NCBI GenBank assembly: GCA_030734395.1
Contig: JAUZTG010000042.1
Span: forward strand, 1,550,001 to 1,614,000
DNA length: 64,000 bases
Origin: Sarocladium kiliense
Taxonomy: Eukaryota > Ascomycota > Sordariomycetes > Hypocreales > Sarocladiaceae
Reading direction: 5' to 3'
A program made the translations under genes and the position numbers. Below the pieces are notes generated by a model, which did no database searches, was not told the origin of the DNA, and worked only from the letters and a program-made list of their open reading frames with translations. Below are positions 11,028-21,882 of this stretch, piece by piece (positions within the stretch are counted from its first letter, which is position 1; each line of letters opens with the position of its first letter).

Positions 11028-14000
11028 ATGGCCGACCCGGCGCATGCTGAGGCACCTGTTGCCGCCGGCGGCTCGCCGACAGGTATGCGACCTTCCCTTG
11101 ATGGCTCCAGAAAGTCTCTTTTCGGCAGTGCAGACTATGCGAAGCCTTGTAGAACCACTTGCGACGGAGCCTCTGGGATCTTGGTGGCTCTGAACTGGAC
11201 TGACAGCCCATGTAGGCATAAAACAAGAACCGACCGCCCTCCCCGACCTTCCAGACCTTAGCCTTGCCCTCGAAAGTCTTGCTTCCAAGAGGCCGCTCGA
11301 GACGACCGAGCACAAAGATACTGCTGATGACGAGCAGGCGAACAAGAGGATCAAGACGGAGAATGAGCAACGCGAACCAGAGCCCGAGCCTTCATTCGAA
11401 GATGGCATGAATCTCGAGGATGACATGGCCTTGCTTGTCTCGAATGCCCTCTCGAATGCCAATGATCTCATGCAGCAATACAGCGAGGAACCCAACACGC
11501 AAGAGCCCTCCGCTGAGCCGATGGATCTAGACAATCCGGTGCTGGCAGATCCTCCCCGCACTCTTCCAGACTTCGACTTCGAACCTCATCAGTTCCTGAG
11601 AGTAGGCAGTGTGCAAGCATTAGGCAACTTGGTGCGTCGAGTCTCCCATTGCGCAAGAGAGACACTATGACTGACTTCGATAGGCTGTGTCGATACTGCT
11701 CATATTGTCAAGAACACCTTTCGATCACGCTCTCAGCTCAATCCGGGACGAAGACGCCGAACACAAACGAGCATTTGACGATGCGAGAACGGCTTTCATG
11801 GCACTGAAGCATCTGTATGGCCAAACAGATGTTCTGTCAGCGACTGAGGCTGGTCTTGAAGATACAGAGTCGCAAAATATCATGCACCTGGCAAACCTCG
11901 CACAACTAGGTATCTGGCTAGCCGAATGCACCACCTCGACTCTTTCGACCGCGAACAACACTTTCCTACGCCTCATTCCGGCGAACTCTGGCCTCACCGA
12001 TGACGTCGTGGACCTGTTTCTGGCGATTAAGACACAGCTTGTCGTGAATTCAATATCTGGAGATTCGCTTGGCGAAGCGCAAGAACAGATTCTGAGACAG
12101 ATACTCCAAGACGGTCTGGAGGATGCGCTCCGGGCCCGACATGAGGGTGAGGATCTGTCAGTAACGGAACAGCACCTCTTGACGTCAGTTGAGGTGCGGA
12201 AGGCTGGATTCTCAACCGACGTCCAAACGTCTGAGGGCATTGGTAAGAATGATAATGTAAAGATACCACCGCAAATTTCATGACTGACTTCTCATAGCGG
12301 CACTGAAAGACAAATACCCCTTGACACAACTCTCGAAAAGTCTCGGGATATACTTCAGAAACCAGCTCTCGTCGTTTTCCGAGCTCGCGCTCAAACTTGG
12401 TCTCACTGTTCCAGCGGATGAGGACTTGCCGGAGATGCTCGGCTTGCCCGAGGACAACGTCGTTGCCGGCCTTGATATGGATGAGGACTTATCATCCTTC
12501 TTCGAAAAGACAACATCAGGCTTGGTTCAGGATGCACTCGCGGCCTTCAAGGGAGAAACCGCCCATGAGACCACCACAGAGGGAGCGCCGACCAATGGTG
12601 TCAATGGTACATCAGAGACGTCAGCCAATACAGAAGCACAGGCGCGACCGACAGCAAGAAGCGACTACGAGGAGCTCGAGGCACTCGTCGCCCAGAGTAC
12701 CTCCGACTATGTCAAGAACACCTTGAACAGCATGTCTCCAATGTCATATGTGCCACAGAGCACAGGTAAGCCAAGCACGATCACCTTGAGTAAACGGAAG
12801 ACTAACAACTCGCAGCGGATGGCATGTCTTCACAAACCTCTTATCTCACCCACCTTCAGCAGAACCTCGCCCAACATCAATACTTCCCGTTCTCTCAACC
12901 CCAGCCAGAGGCCCCGCCACAGCCTTCCGGCTCAGGAGACAACCTGCCCCCGAACCAGTCTTGTCCGAGTGCTATGCTTTACGACAAAGCACGACAAGCA
13001 GCCTTATCAAAATCCTCCGCTCATACGAGGAGGGAAGGTCTCCATTCTACCCGTCGTCCTTGGACTCAGGAGGAGGAGAAGGCTCTTATGGCTGGCCTGG
13101 ACATGGTCAAAGGACCGCATTGGAGCCAGATCCTAACCCTCTTCGGGCCTCATGGGACGATATCGGACATCCTCAAGGATCGAACCCAGGTACAACTCAA
13201 GGATAAGGCCCGTAACCTTAAGCTGTTCTTCTTAAAGACCAATTCGGAGATGCCATACTATCTGCAGGCTGTTACAGGCGAGTTGAAGACGCGTGCTCCG
13301 ACACAAGCTGCGCGAAAGGAGGCAGAGGAGAGGGCGCGGATGAACTCAGAGGAGGACCAAGCGAAGCTGCAAGGAATTATGGCGTTGGCAGGTGGTTTGC
13401 AGCACCATCCCCAGCATCAGCACGCCCAGCAGGGACAGCATCTTCAGCAGGCCAGGCCAGCGCCTCGACCACTCGGCGCTGTCGGCACCGGTGTGATTAC
13501 GCCAGCACAAGCCGCGCAGCAGGCCGCAGTTTCAAATGGTCAACATGGTGCAGGTGCACAGAATGCCTGGCGGCCGAACGGGCAAACCACACAAGTAGCT
13601 AATGCTGGCCAGAGGCCGGTTATGCAGGCTGGTACACAGCAGATGGCGCAGGGAGTTACCCAGGGACAGGCTCGACCACAAGGTCAACAGCCTACAGCAC
13701 AGACGAGTCGACCTGTCAATCCTCAACAAGGTCAGCAGCCACAACATACGCATGCCCATCCCCAGCCCAATCAACGACCCCAAGCTGCCCAGCAGCACAC
13801 GCAAGCCGCGCCTGCAAGCACCTCAAATACAAGTCAGGGTCAGACTCAACACCAACCGATCCGACCAGCGCAGACCCCGGGACCCGCTCAACAGAACCAG
13901 GCAGCTCAGCCACAACAGCAACAGCTGCAGCAGAATCAGGCACAGCGTCCAATTCAGCAACAGCAGATGTCGACTCAACAGCAAAGTCAGCCTCAGGCAC

Positions 14001-14737
14001 AGGCACAAGGCCCAACTCACGCAATGTCTCGGTCTTTACCCCAAGGTGCGACGCAACCACAAGGGCAGGCGCAGGCGCAACGCAGACCTATACCGATTGC
14101 TGCGAACACATCAGGACAATCGACTGGTGGCCAAGCGAGTCCGATGCCGGCAAACAGACCACTCGCTGCGCAACAAAGTGCTCAAATGCCCGTGGTTTCA
14201 CCACAGCCGGCGCAGCAGCAGTCGCAGCTCATGATGCCGAAGCCTCAAGCGGGCTCCCCAACGAACCAGACGTCTCATCAGCAACAGCCACAGCAAAGGC
14301 TTTCACAGGCAAGCCCCACGATGCAGGCTCCCTCTAATGGCTCTACACCAGGCCAACCGTCGCCTGCACAACCGGCTGCACAGAACCGGCTAGCGATGCC
14401 ACAAACTCAGCAGCCACATGCTTCACCATCCCAGGCGCCACCGCAACATGCCCAACAGCCTCGGCCAGCAACTCAGCCACAGCCTCACGCTCAGGTTCAA
14501 GCGCATCCACAAGAGCAGCAGCAACCGCAACACCAGCCTCAGCAGGCTCCGGCACAAGTTCAAGCACACGTTCAGACACAGGCACCTCAACAGGCGCACA
14601 ACCCACCTGCGAGCTCTGCTACGGCCACACCACGTGAACTGCCGGCTCAGCAGCAACTTTCTTCTCAAGTGGACGATGACGCTGAGGCAGCCCTTCTAAA
14701 GGACTTGCAGGCAGCGGTTGCAGGCGTCACATCTTAG
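11028..14737 (+). CDS. tbf1: Tbf1-like telobox (TRF-family) DNA-binding protein
   Basis: Five exons (11028-11082, 11255-11631, 11684-12242, 12298-12765, 12816-14737) give 1126 residues, and all four introns have GT..AG ends and keep frame. Residues about 60-400 form a helical region with ILLILSRTPF, resembling the TRF-homology dimerisation domain. A Myb/telobox domain lies at about 567-624 (RRPWTQEEEKAL, then RTQVQLKDKARNLK). The telobox consensus VDLKDKWRNL has Gln and Ala here at two positions. The last 450 residues are very rich in Gln, Pro and Ala. Yeast Tbf1 and fission-yeast Taz1/Teb1 bind TTAGGG-type sites at telomeres, subtelomeres and promoters. A nuclear role in chromosome-end or promoter binding is inferred. 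The first exon is short (18 codons) and is the least certain part. Confidence 0.85.
13380..14640 (+). repeat. Gln/Pro/Ala low-complexity coding tract in tbf1
   Basis: About 1.2 kb of CAG/CAA-, CCA- and GCA-biased codons encodes runs such as QPQQQQLQQNQAQ. Codon choice is mixed (CAA and CAG alternate), so it is not a simple trinucleotide expansion. It produces stop-poor shadow frames on both strands. Confidence 0.8.
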
Positions 14738-15746
14738 CGGACTCAGTTTCGCACGCCGCTAGGTAGATCGTTGTTGCGTGTACTCATCGTGGTTTCACGA
14801 ATCGGTGCTCGAGGCTTGTTTTCGGTACGAGCCGTTCACGAACATGTCACTTCGTTGCGACATCACACGGGACAACTTGGCGAGCTGTCGTTGGCCTCAA
14901 TTCACCAACGCTCTATCTGCCACGGCCCCACCCATCGTCCTCCTCATGACATTTCACACAGCCTCACAATGGGATTAGAGAAAAAGTAGGGAGGATTCGT
15001 CAATTTCTTTTTCGTACACTGGAAATGATACCACGGAGTAATCGGAGAAAGAGAGTACGAAGTGATTTGTATGATTCGGCTTCATGGCCAGCCGCGCAAA
15101 AAGATGGGAAATTTTATTTCAAGGAGAAACACAGGCGTCAATCACTGGGCTTTATAGGCGATGATGAGCAAGTACTTCTACGAATGAGGAATATATATCA
15201 GACTTTTGATGCAGGGCACGTCCCAACTTGGCTGCGCTTGATGATGTGAAACCTCGGATGACGACGACTTGGTTGGATGCGTTCAGTGATGGAACGCAAC
15301 ACGAAGGTGTGATTCACAGAGACATGGCGAACACCACGCGACCAGACCGCGAGGCAGACAAGTCTGGCACTACTTAAACCACCGAGAGTACGACAACGTT
15401 TTGCCCTGCTCTGTCTTCTGGTTCTTCACCTTTGCACTGGTGGCACACGCGGTCTGCCAGCTCGGCAGCGAAGACAGGTGAACCCCTCTGAGTCTGACCT
15501 TGTCCTGCGCAAACATGGCCATGGTTCGCAACCTTGGTGCGTTGGCGACGGGGCCGTCACGAGGAATGAATGGCTAGACAACGAACCCGTCCTTGGGCCT
15601 TTATAATCAGCGGGCATGCGAGAGAGCGAACGGGGCCTCGACATATATTGTCGAATATGATCGACCGCAAGCGACGAGCCCTTGACATGGGACAAACCAG
15701 CCCTGCCCTTGTAAGATCCACCTACCAGACGCCATAGAGCGCGGTC
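14738..15746. other. Intergenic, 1.0 kb
   Basis: This holds the 3' UTR of tbf1 and the promoter of the next gene on the same strand. No gene or repeat was found. Confidence 0.5.
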
Positions 15747-16910
15747 ATGGGAGGCACGGATAAGAAATCCGAAAAGAAGGGGTCCGGGAAGAAGGACCCG
15801 AAGAAGGACTCAAAGAAAGACAAGATGAAAGACTCCAAGAAGGATTCGAAAAAGGACTCGAAGGATTCCAAGGACAAGAAGGCGGGCAAGGAGAAGAACA
15901 AGAAAGGCCAAAAGACGAAATCGATCCAACTCAGACCCAAAGATCTCCTCGCACGTAAGTGCTGGCCTCTACCCTACGTATGCGCGAAGGAAGTGATTGA
16001 CTAGTGATAGCTTCTTGCCAAGCGACAGGATGTGGACAATTCTTCCTGGTACTGGCACAAAACATGCTTGAAGGCGACTGTCCAGCGTGTGAGAACCACC
16101 GCTGTGCTTTTGGAGAGTGCTGGCGAGTCCGAGCGGAGAAGTCAACATGGTGCGCAAAGCACACGTGCGGGATCCCGCTCTGTTACAAAATGCGTGCGAA
16201 GAGCAACAAGGACTGCGGACAGCATCTTCCATGCAGTGTCGACGGCTGCACAGAACGCCGTAGGCTTGGAGACGATACGTTGCAGAGACCGTACTGCTCA
16301 GACCATCTTTGCGAATATAGCCTCAGAAGCTTTTGGGACTGCAATTTGCGGAAAGAAAGGGGTAGAAAGTTCTGCCGCAATCACCAGTGCAACTCCATCG
16401 ATGGCTGCTCTCAGGTTGCGCTGCGTGGGCCATTCTGCGAGGGCCATTTGTGCAAAGCTATGGTAGATGGTTCGCGATGCCAGCTGGGAACGGATCGAGA
16501 TGGGTATTGTACAAGGCATGTAAGGGAGAGGACCTGCAAATATGTGCATTGTGATCGTCCTGGAGAGTACGCCGGGACGACCTTGACCGGGGATGTGTAC
16601 TATTGCACCGATCGTAAGTCCCGCCCTCATCCCAGGCTACGGCAATATGGAAAGTATTCTAACAATTCGGTCTACAGACAGTCAAGGGCTATGTCCAGGC
16701 TTTGGCCGTGTCGACCTGCCCTACTGTGGCATTCACGTGGTGGACCAGCTTCCCTACTGCGAAGCCCACCGGTGTCAAGCACCAGGCTGCGTCAAGGTCA
16801 AGGACGTGAACATCCGGATCGCCTGGTGCGAAGATCACATGTGTGGTAAAGCTGGTTGCGAGGAACGGAGACGGGACGGCGGTTCAGTGTGCTCCGGTCA
16901 TAACGTGTAG
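15747..16910 (+). CDS. Tandem Cys/His-module protein with Lys-rich N-terminus
   Basis: Exons 15747-15954, 16011-16613 and 16678-16910 (GTAAGT donors in both introns) give 347 residues. Residues 1-60 are Lys/Asp/Ser repeats (KKDSKKD, KDSKDK), a likely nuclear or nucleic-acid-binding tail. From about residue 72 to the end the protein is a chain of roughly eleven related units, C-x2-H-x(1-5)-C-x(3-8)-C. Examples are CENHRCAFGEC, CAKHTCGIPLC, CRNHQCNSIDGC, CEAHRCQAPGC and CEDHMCGKAGC, each followed by a 10-20 residue spacer usually ending in an aromatic residue before the next Cys. Such spacing implies repeated zinc binding. I recognise no named domain. The third exon reading was chosen because it continues the module pattern (CTDH then CPGF). 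Confidence 0.85.
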
Positions 16911-19900
16911 GGGCGGATTGTGTGACCTGCCTGGCACGTGAGGAGGAGAAAGGGAGAGGGCGATGAGGTCCTCTCTCTCCAGAGATGCAAAGAACGAGAG
17001 TGGTAAGGCAGTTTCGAAGCATCCTGCAACGGAGGCCACCGTGGTGGTGAAAAGGACGGTTTTGGACTCTTTGGGGGGGCCTAATGGTGCCTCCGTCAGC
17101 GAAGCACGAAGATCAGCAAAGATGAGGCTCAAACATCTTTCCCGTCAAGCATAGATTCCTCTCTACCCGATCGGGAACTCAGCGTTGTCGCCACTCTAAG
17201 AATAAAGATCGAGGCACTCCCCAGGCCATCTGCGCTTCGAGAGGCTGCAAGCACCGCATTGCGCGTCTGTAAGTCTGTGTGTCCGAAAAGGGTGAGTATG
17301 CATGCAGGCCTGGTGGGGGGCTTTTGCCTCTCTTTTGCCTGCGCAGATCTAGATGGGTTGGTGATGCAAGGTACGGGGTGCACAGCATACGTACAGGTCC
17401 GGCACAGTGAAAGAGGGACGTGTTCGGTTACGCAAGCCAGTGCGAGCATGCCGCTTCAGCGGGTGTGATGGAGAGGCCGCCAGCAGCTGACGGTGCTGTG
17501 CCGCTGGGCGGGAAGCAGGGTGATGGTGTAGCAATGCTGCAGGTCGGAGGCAACGAGCTGAAGAGAGGGCAAGGCTACGATGGGCTGGACTGGGTTAGCG
17601 CTCTCGCCGCCTTGACTCGGCCGTGTCAGGCTGCAAAGGTCCAGGCTGATGTAGCTGGACTGGATGATAATAGAGGTGGCAATGGCTAGATTGGTGGAGG
17701 ATCTCAGTAAGAATACCCTGAGCTAGATTGGCGTCAGTATTGACGAGCCATGTAAGTCCATTGCTCCAAGATCAAGAAGAGTACCGGAAGTCGGTAGGAG
17801 TGCCCGGACCACATTGGCAAGGATACATGATAGCTCCTTTGTGGACAAATAGACCCCCGAGCCCACTGGCCAAGTTGCTATTTATGTCACCGACTACGTC
17901 TCGTGTCGTTGCAATCTGCCTAGATTCTAGCGAGCTGATCGGCAACTGTCTGCCGACAAGTGTTCCTACTAAGAGGCGCGGGGAATGCCAAGTGCATTGA
18001 GCGCTAGACCTATTGACTCCTTATCCGGTACAAGAGTGCGCTAGATTGACTTGACAAGTCACCGTTGGTCTTCTCGGCACACCTGGCGCATCGGGAAAAA
18101 GCCATTCGTATACATCTCGCACCGCACAGACTTTTCCCGAAAATCAACATTCTAGTTGTCCCTGATAAACGTCTACCAGATGCTGCTCTTGAAGCATCCC
18201 CTGGTCGTGACGGCGATGGTCTCAGGTGCCGCAGATGCTCATTATGCCAACATGGGACAGGACAGTGTCAGCTGTTATATTTATGATGGTATCAAGGGGA
18301 CTCCACACGGAGACATGATTGTCAAGTACAATAACAACACCTGGGTCGACCGTGATGATCCAAAGAGACAAGGCACTATCACGCCGCAAACAGACATTAC
18401 CAGTTTGGTCACTTGAGTCATGTATCGTCTGCTTCCCATCCATCTCGACCATGATGTTATACTGTCTCGTCGGATCTGCAACTCCCGTTACCTGAGCGAG
18501 CTTTATCCAGAGCGGCAAGGGCGCTAACCCGACTAGGACGGCACCTCTGGCGCGGCGATCGGAGCATTGAGCTGGGCGCGCAAGACCAAGACTTCCAGTG
18601 GAAACTATCCTAGCGGCGAAACATAGCAGAAGGGTACCTCTCCCCGTGGTTGCCTGTGGTCCCTGTGGTCCCTGTGGTGGTGGGTGGCCTCAGGGTCAGA
18701 TGGCCCCGCGACAGTCCGCCTGAGCGAGGCCATGCCCCCCCCCTCCATCACCATCGCCATCCGCCTCAGGCTTCCCACCCACCGCTTCCTCCTCTGCCGC
18801 CGTCTGCTGCTGCTCCCACGCCGCACGACCGCCCATCCATCTTCGGGTGATGCCCTGATATGGTGCTTCCAAGATTGGCGGGCGGTCCTGCATCTAACCC
18901 TTCCTTCCCTGCCCAAGGCACTAAGGCAGTTCGGTGACGGTTCGCACTACAGCCGGACCTTGCATTTGCATTCAATGCGCATTCGCCTCTTAAGGAGCAC
19001 AACATCGACGATCCAGCCATAGATAAAACGACATACGCCGCTTTTCTTTAGCAACATGCTAATTCAACCCCATGACGTGGCCTCATTGTCCGTCTGTGCC
19101 TGTTTCCCATCCTCTTTGTCAAAGTAACCTGCCTGAGACATGGGGTCCCGCGCTCCTCAACCTCGTGGCCACAGCTCCGGCCAAAGGTCAACTCAAAGTC
19201 GATATACCACCATCCCACTGCAGTACCTTTCAAGCCACCAACACTGCTGACCCTTTTCCCTGCAGGTCCCCTTTCGTCTACCATCTTCTTGCTCAACGCA
19301 GGGGAATAAGCAGGCCCCCGAACCTCGAACCCTTCCGCGCAGACCAGTTCACACTTACACCCACCCCACCCTCCTTTCAGCGCCTGAACCACAGCCTCGG
19401 CGAAGCCACTCTTGCTGCTCTCCGGGTGCATGCACTTTGTCCATCTGCCCATGCCTCGTGGTGTTTCTTTGACGCAGGAACGCAAGGAGAGTGTACTTTG
19501 TCCTATGTCATTTCTATGGTTGAGAGAGACAGGAACTCTCCCACGCGGGAGGGCCCCCTCCCCCTCAACACCACCACTATGTACAGAACAGTCAAAGTAC
19601 CAGGCTGCCTGCCATAAACTCTGAATGCATGTCTTTAAAAGAGGTGGCATCTTCCCGCTCACACACACTGAGCTGAAGATGGCCTTTTCTCCCATTCGTT
19701 GCATAACTCGCATGTTCCCCTGACCTCATCACCTGCATTAGTCCAGTGCACCTTGATACTCTCATCACCGGTCATACTGATTCACCTCTAGACAGTCTTG
19801 AGAGCATCTCGACTCTGTCATCTGTATTCCTGATCACGCTGCCGCTGAGATACTCCCGAGTACATCATCAAGGTCAATCCCACTGTGGAAAAGGGTTCCC

Positions 19901-20092
19901 TCCTTTCTTTCTTCTCTTTGCTCTGTCATACCACCAAAGTTGGTCCAGAGCCTGTTTACCTGAAGGATCGTCCATTCAACGGGACGGCTACCTTCAAGTG
20001 AACACGCCTCCCCTGGACAATACCAGAACGTCAAGCTGGGTGCACAACTCAGCTCACCCCATCCCCACATCGACCTCCCTGAGCTCCCGCGT
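16911..20092. other. Gene-poor stretch, 3.2 kb
   Basis: There are many overlapping short frames on both strands. The only one with coding-like composition is 18180-18416, listed separately. The frames at 19048-19713 (minus) and 19072-19617 (plus) oppose each other in pyrimidine-rich DNA and are probably leader sequence of the gene at 20093. Confidence 0.5.
18180..18416 (+). CDS. Possible small ORF or gene remnant (78 aa)
   Basis: From the ATG at 18180 the frame runs 78 codons with a protein-like composition. A mildly hydrophobic start (LLLKHPLVVTAMVSGAA) is followed by a polar part with VSCYIYDGIKG, HGDMIVKYNNNTW and a Thr-rich end. It could be a small secreted protein, or the last exon of a decayed gene. 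No matching upstream exon was found, and no family is recognised. Confidence 0.2.
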   Translation: MLLLKHPLVVTAMVSGAADAHYANMGQDSVSCYIYDGIKGTPHGDMIVKYNNNTWVDRDDPKRQGTITPQTDITSLVT

Positions 20093-20737
20093 ATGCCCAG
20101 GCATATCCACGTCGAGGCCAAGTCTTCCAAGGGAACACCACAATTCGTCACCTGCAAGCGCTCTCACTCCGACGGCCATAAGCACAAGCACCACCACAGT
20201 CACCACCACCACCACCACGATGTGGTCAAGGTCGATCGTGCCGAGTGGGAGGCTCTCAAGGAGCGGGAGCGCACTCTCGCCGATTCGAACAAGTCGTTTG
20301 CTCTCGAGAACAATACTTTAAAGGCCAATCTCTCTGCTACACAGCAAGAGATCCACCGTCTAATTCATGGTGTGATCCCACAAATGCAGAGCCAGGTCGT
20401 GGCAGCTAGCGAGCAGGCACAAAGATACTACCGCGAAGCCGAGCGGCAGCAACAGCGAGCCGGAAGCCTGGAAAGGGAGAACAAGGAGCTCAGGGCGGAG
20501 ATTGGGGATCTACGATCACGAGTCGCGGAGCTGCGGCGGCAACTAGACGCCAGTATGGGTCGTCGCGTGGCTGAGCTACTCAAAGAAGTGGAATATTGGA
20601 AGGATCAGTACCGACGGATGAAGACGAAGCATGATAGCGCGTGGAGACAGTACGATGAGCTGTGCGCCTCTGTGCGACTGAAATCAGAGAAGTTGGCTGT
20701 CTATGAGGATATTCTACGGAGGAGAGGTTTAATATGA
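20093..20737 (+). CDS. His-rich coiled-coil protein
   Basis: A single exon of 214 residues, with the first ATG giving a plausible start. Residues 25-42 carry a His/Lys cluster (HKHKHHHSHHHHHHD) that could bind metal. From about residue 48 to 210 the sequence is continuous coiled coil, with heptads of Leu, Glu, Arg and Gln (for example LKERERTLADSNKSF and AEIGDLRSRVAELRRQL). There is no catalytic motif and no membrane segment. It is probably a structural or adaptor protein. The gene stands alone with more than 3 kb of upstream DNA, unusual for this window, which suggests regulated expression (inference). Confidence 0.75.
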   Translation: MPRHIHVEAKSSKGTPQFVTCKRSHSDGHKHKHHHSHHHHHHDVVKVDRAEWEALKERERTLADSNKSFALENNTLKANLSATQQEIHRLIHGVIPQMQSQVVAASEQAQRYYREAERQQQRAGSLERENKELRAEIGDLRSRVAELRRQLDASMGRRVAELLKEVEYWKDQYRRMKTKHDSAWRQYDELCASVRLKSEKLAVYEDILRRRGLI

Positions 20738-20928
20738 AGGGGGGTTTCTACATGTATGGAAAATGGGGTTACTTTTTGTCACGGGCTATGATTAGATACC
20801 TGGGATGGGACATCTGGAGTTTTTAGGATATGCGTTGGACGGACCTATGGTACGTTTCTCTTATTCGAGTCTTGGACTCGACAAATCTGACATGCCATAG
20901 GGATTTAACAGCCGCACAATGCTCTTCT

Positions 20929-21882
20929 TTAAGGATCACTCGACTCGATGAGAGCAATATGCAGTACTGCTTGTGTCCATTTCCGACAGTGAAGATGGTC
21001 GCGCCTTACAAGGCGAGGATTGACCTGTCGACGTTTGATCACTTGGGTCTTGAGCTTGGACCGTTCCGGGGCACACATACGACAAGCATAGACAAGCGCA
21101 CCGGCAGGTAGAAGCTCGCAGCGAAGCCGAACACAGCCGCCCGCATATGCTGTGCGAACTTCGTACTTCTGGCGAATCGAATCTAGGAAGGTAGCTAGTG
21201 ATCTCAGAAACAGTGCTGGAAATTGTGATTCACTTCCTAATCTCAATGGACTTTGGGAGGCGTCGTGTTTTAATCCAACACCGAAGTCCTTCCCAGGAGG
21301 CGGCGGATATGAGAAAGCGGCCGTTACGGCAGAGCCGCAACTATAGAACCCCGAGACTGTATGCAGGGACTCAAGGGCAGTCCACAGCCAGATCGGGTAT
21401 GTAATCAGACCGACACAGTATCCGGAAAGGACAACGGCCCAGGATCGTGGGTGCGAACGCTTGCATGGTGTGGATAAGACAGTACTCTCGTGACAAAATT
21501 GGTCGCCTAAAGAAACCATTGGAAACAGGAAACCATAAAAAACGTGAGCAGGAAAGGCAAAAGCGTCTGTACATGGGCTACCGAAGTACCGTTCAGCGCC
21601 GCGTTTGAAACCAGGCAACGAGCGGCGTAGGCGAAGAGTGGAGTGGGGCAGCACAAGGTGAGTCGTAGGATGCCGTGATAAGGCGAGACGCTGGCTGGTC
21701 TTAGATCCGAGGTGAAGAAAATGTTTGCGGCGTAGGGAGAAGGATATTGGAGCGAGGAGCAGGTTTCGGATGGCGGAATGGGGACTTTGGTAGAGTGAAT
21801 AAGATTTCTCTAGTCTGAAGACCTGATATTTGGGTGTAAGTGACGAACGGTCGGGCATGGGATGGAACGGGAGACCGGGCAT
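20929..21882 (-). CDS. Orphan 317-codon ORF
   Basis: This frame opens at ATG 21882-21880 and stops at TAA 20931-20929 without overlapping any other credible gene. In DNA of about 50% GC, 317 codons without a stop is not expected by chance in a 64-kb window. The product is basic and rich in Ser, Leu, Arg, His and Cys. One hydrophobic region lies around the middle (SGYCVGLITYPIWLWTAL) and there is a PPPPG motif. No domain is recognised, and the His/Arg/Ser excess is also what non-coding sequence can yield. It is either a lineage-specific gene or an unusually long chance frame. Confidence 0.3.
   Translation of the reverse strand: MPGLPFHPMPDRSSLTPKYQVFRLEKSYSLYQSPHSAIRNLLLAPISFSLRRKHFLHLGSKTSQRLALSRHPTTHLVLPHSTLRLRRSLPGFKRGAERYFGSPCTDAFAFPAHVFYGFLFPMVSLGDQFCHESTVLSTPCKRSHPRSWAVVLSGYCVGLITYPIWLWTALESLHTVSGFYSCGSAVTAAFSYPPPPGKDFGVGLKHDASQSPLRLGSESQFPALFLRSLATFLDSIRQKYEVRTAYAGGCVRLRCELLPAGALVYACRMCAPERSKLKTQVIKRRQVNPRLVRRDHLHCRKWTQAVLHIALIESSDP

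Noticed and set aside
10725..11561. Minus-strand 278-codon frame
   Set aside because: It overlaps the first exons of tbf1, has no motif and its composition is that of an antisense shadow.
13532..14668. Several antisense frames opposite the Gln-rich tbf1 tail
   Set aside because: CAG/CAA repeats give stop-free Leu/Val-rich frames on the other strand. This is a composition effect.
19048..19713. Opposing frames of 221 (minus) and 181 (plus) codons
   Set aside because: They overlap each other in pyrimidine-rich DNA, show no domain, and lie where the leader of the 20093 gene is expected.
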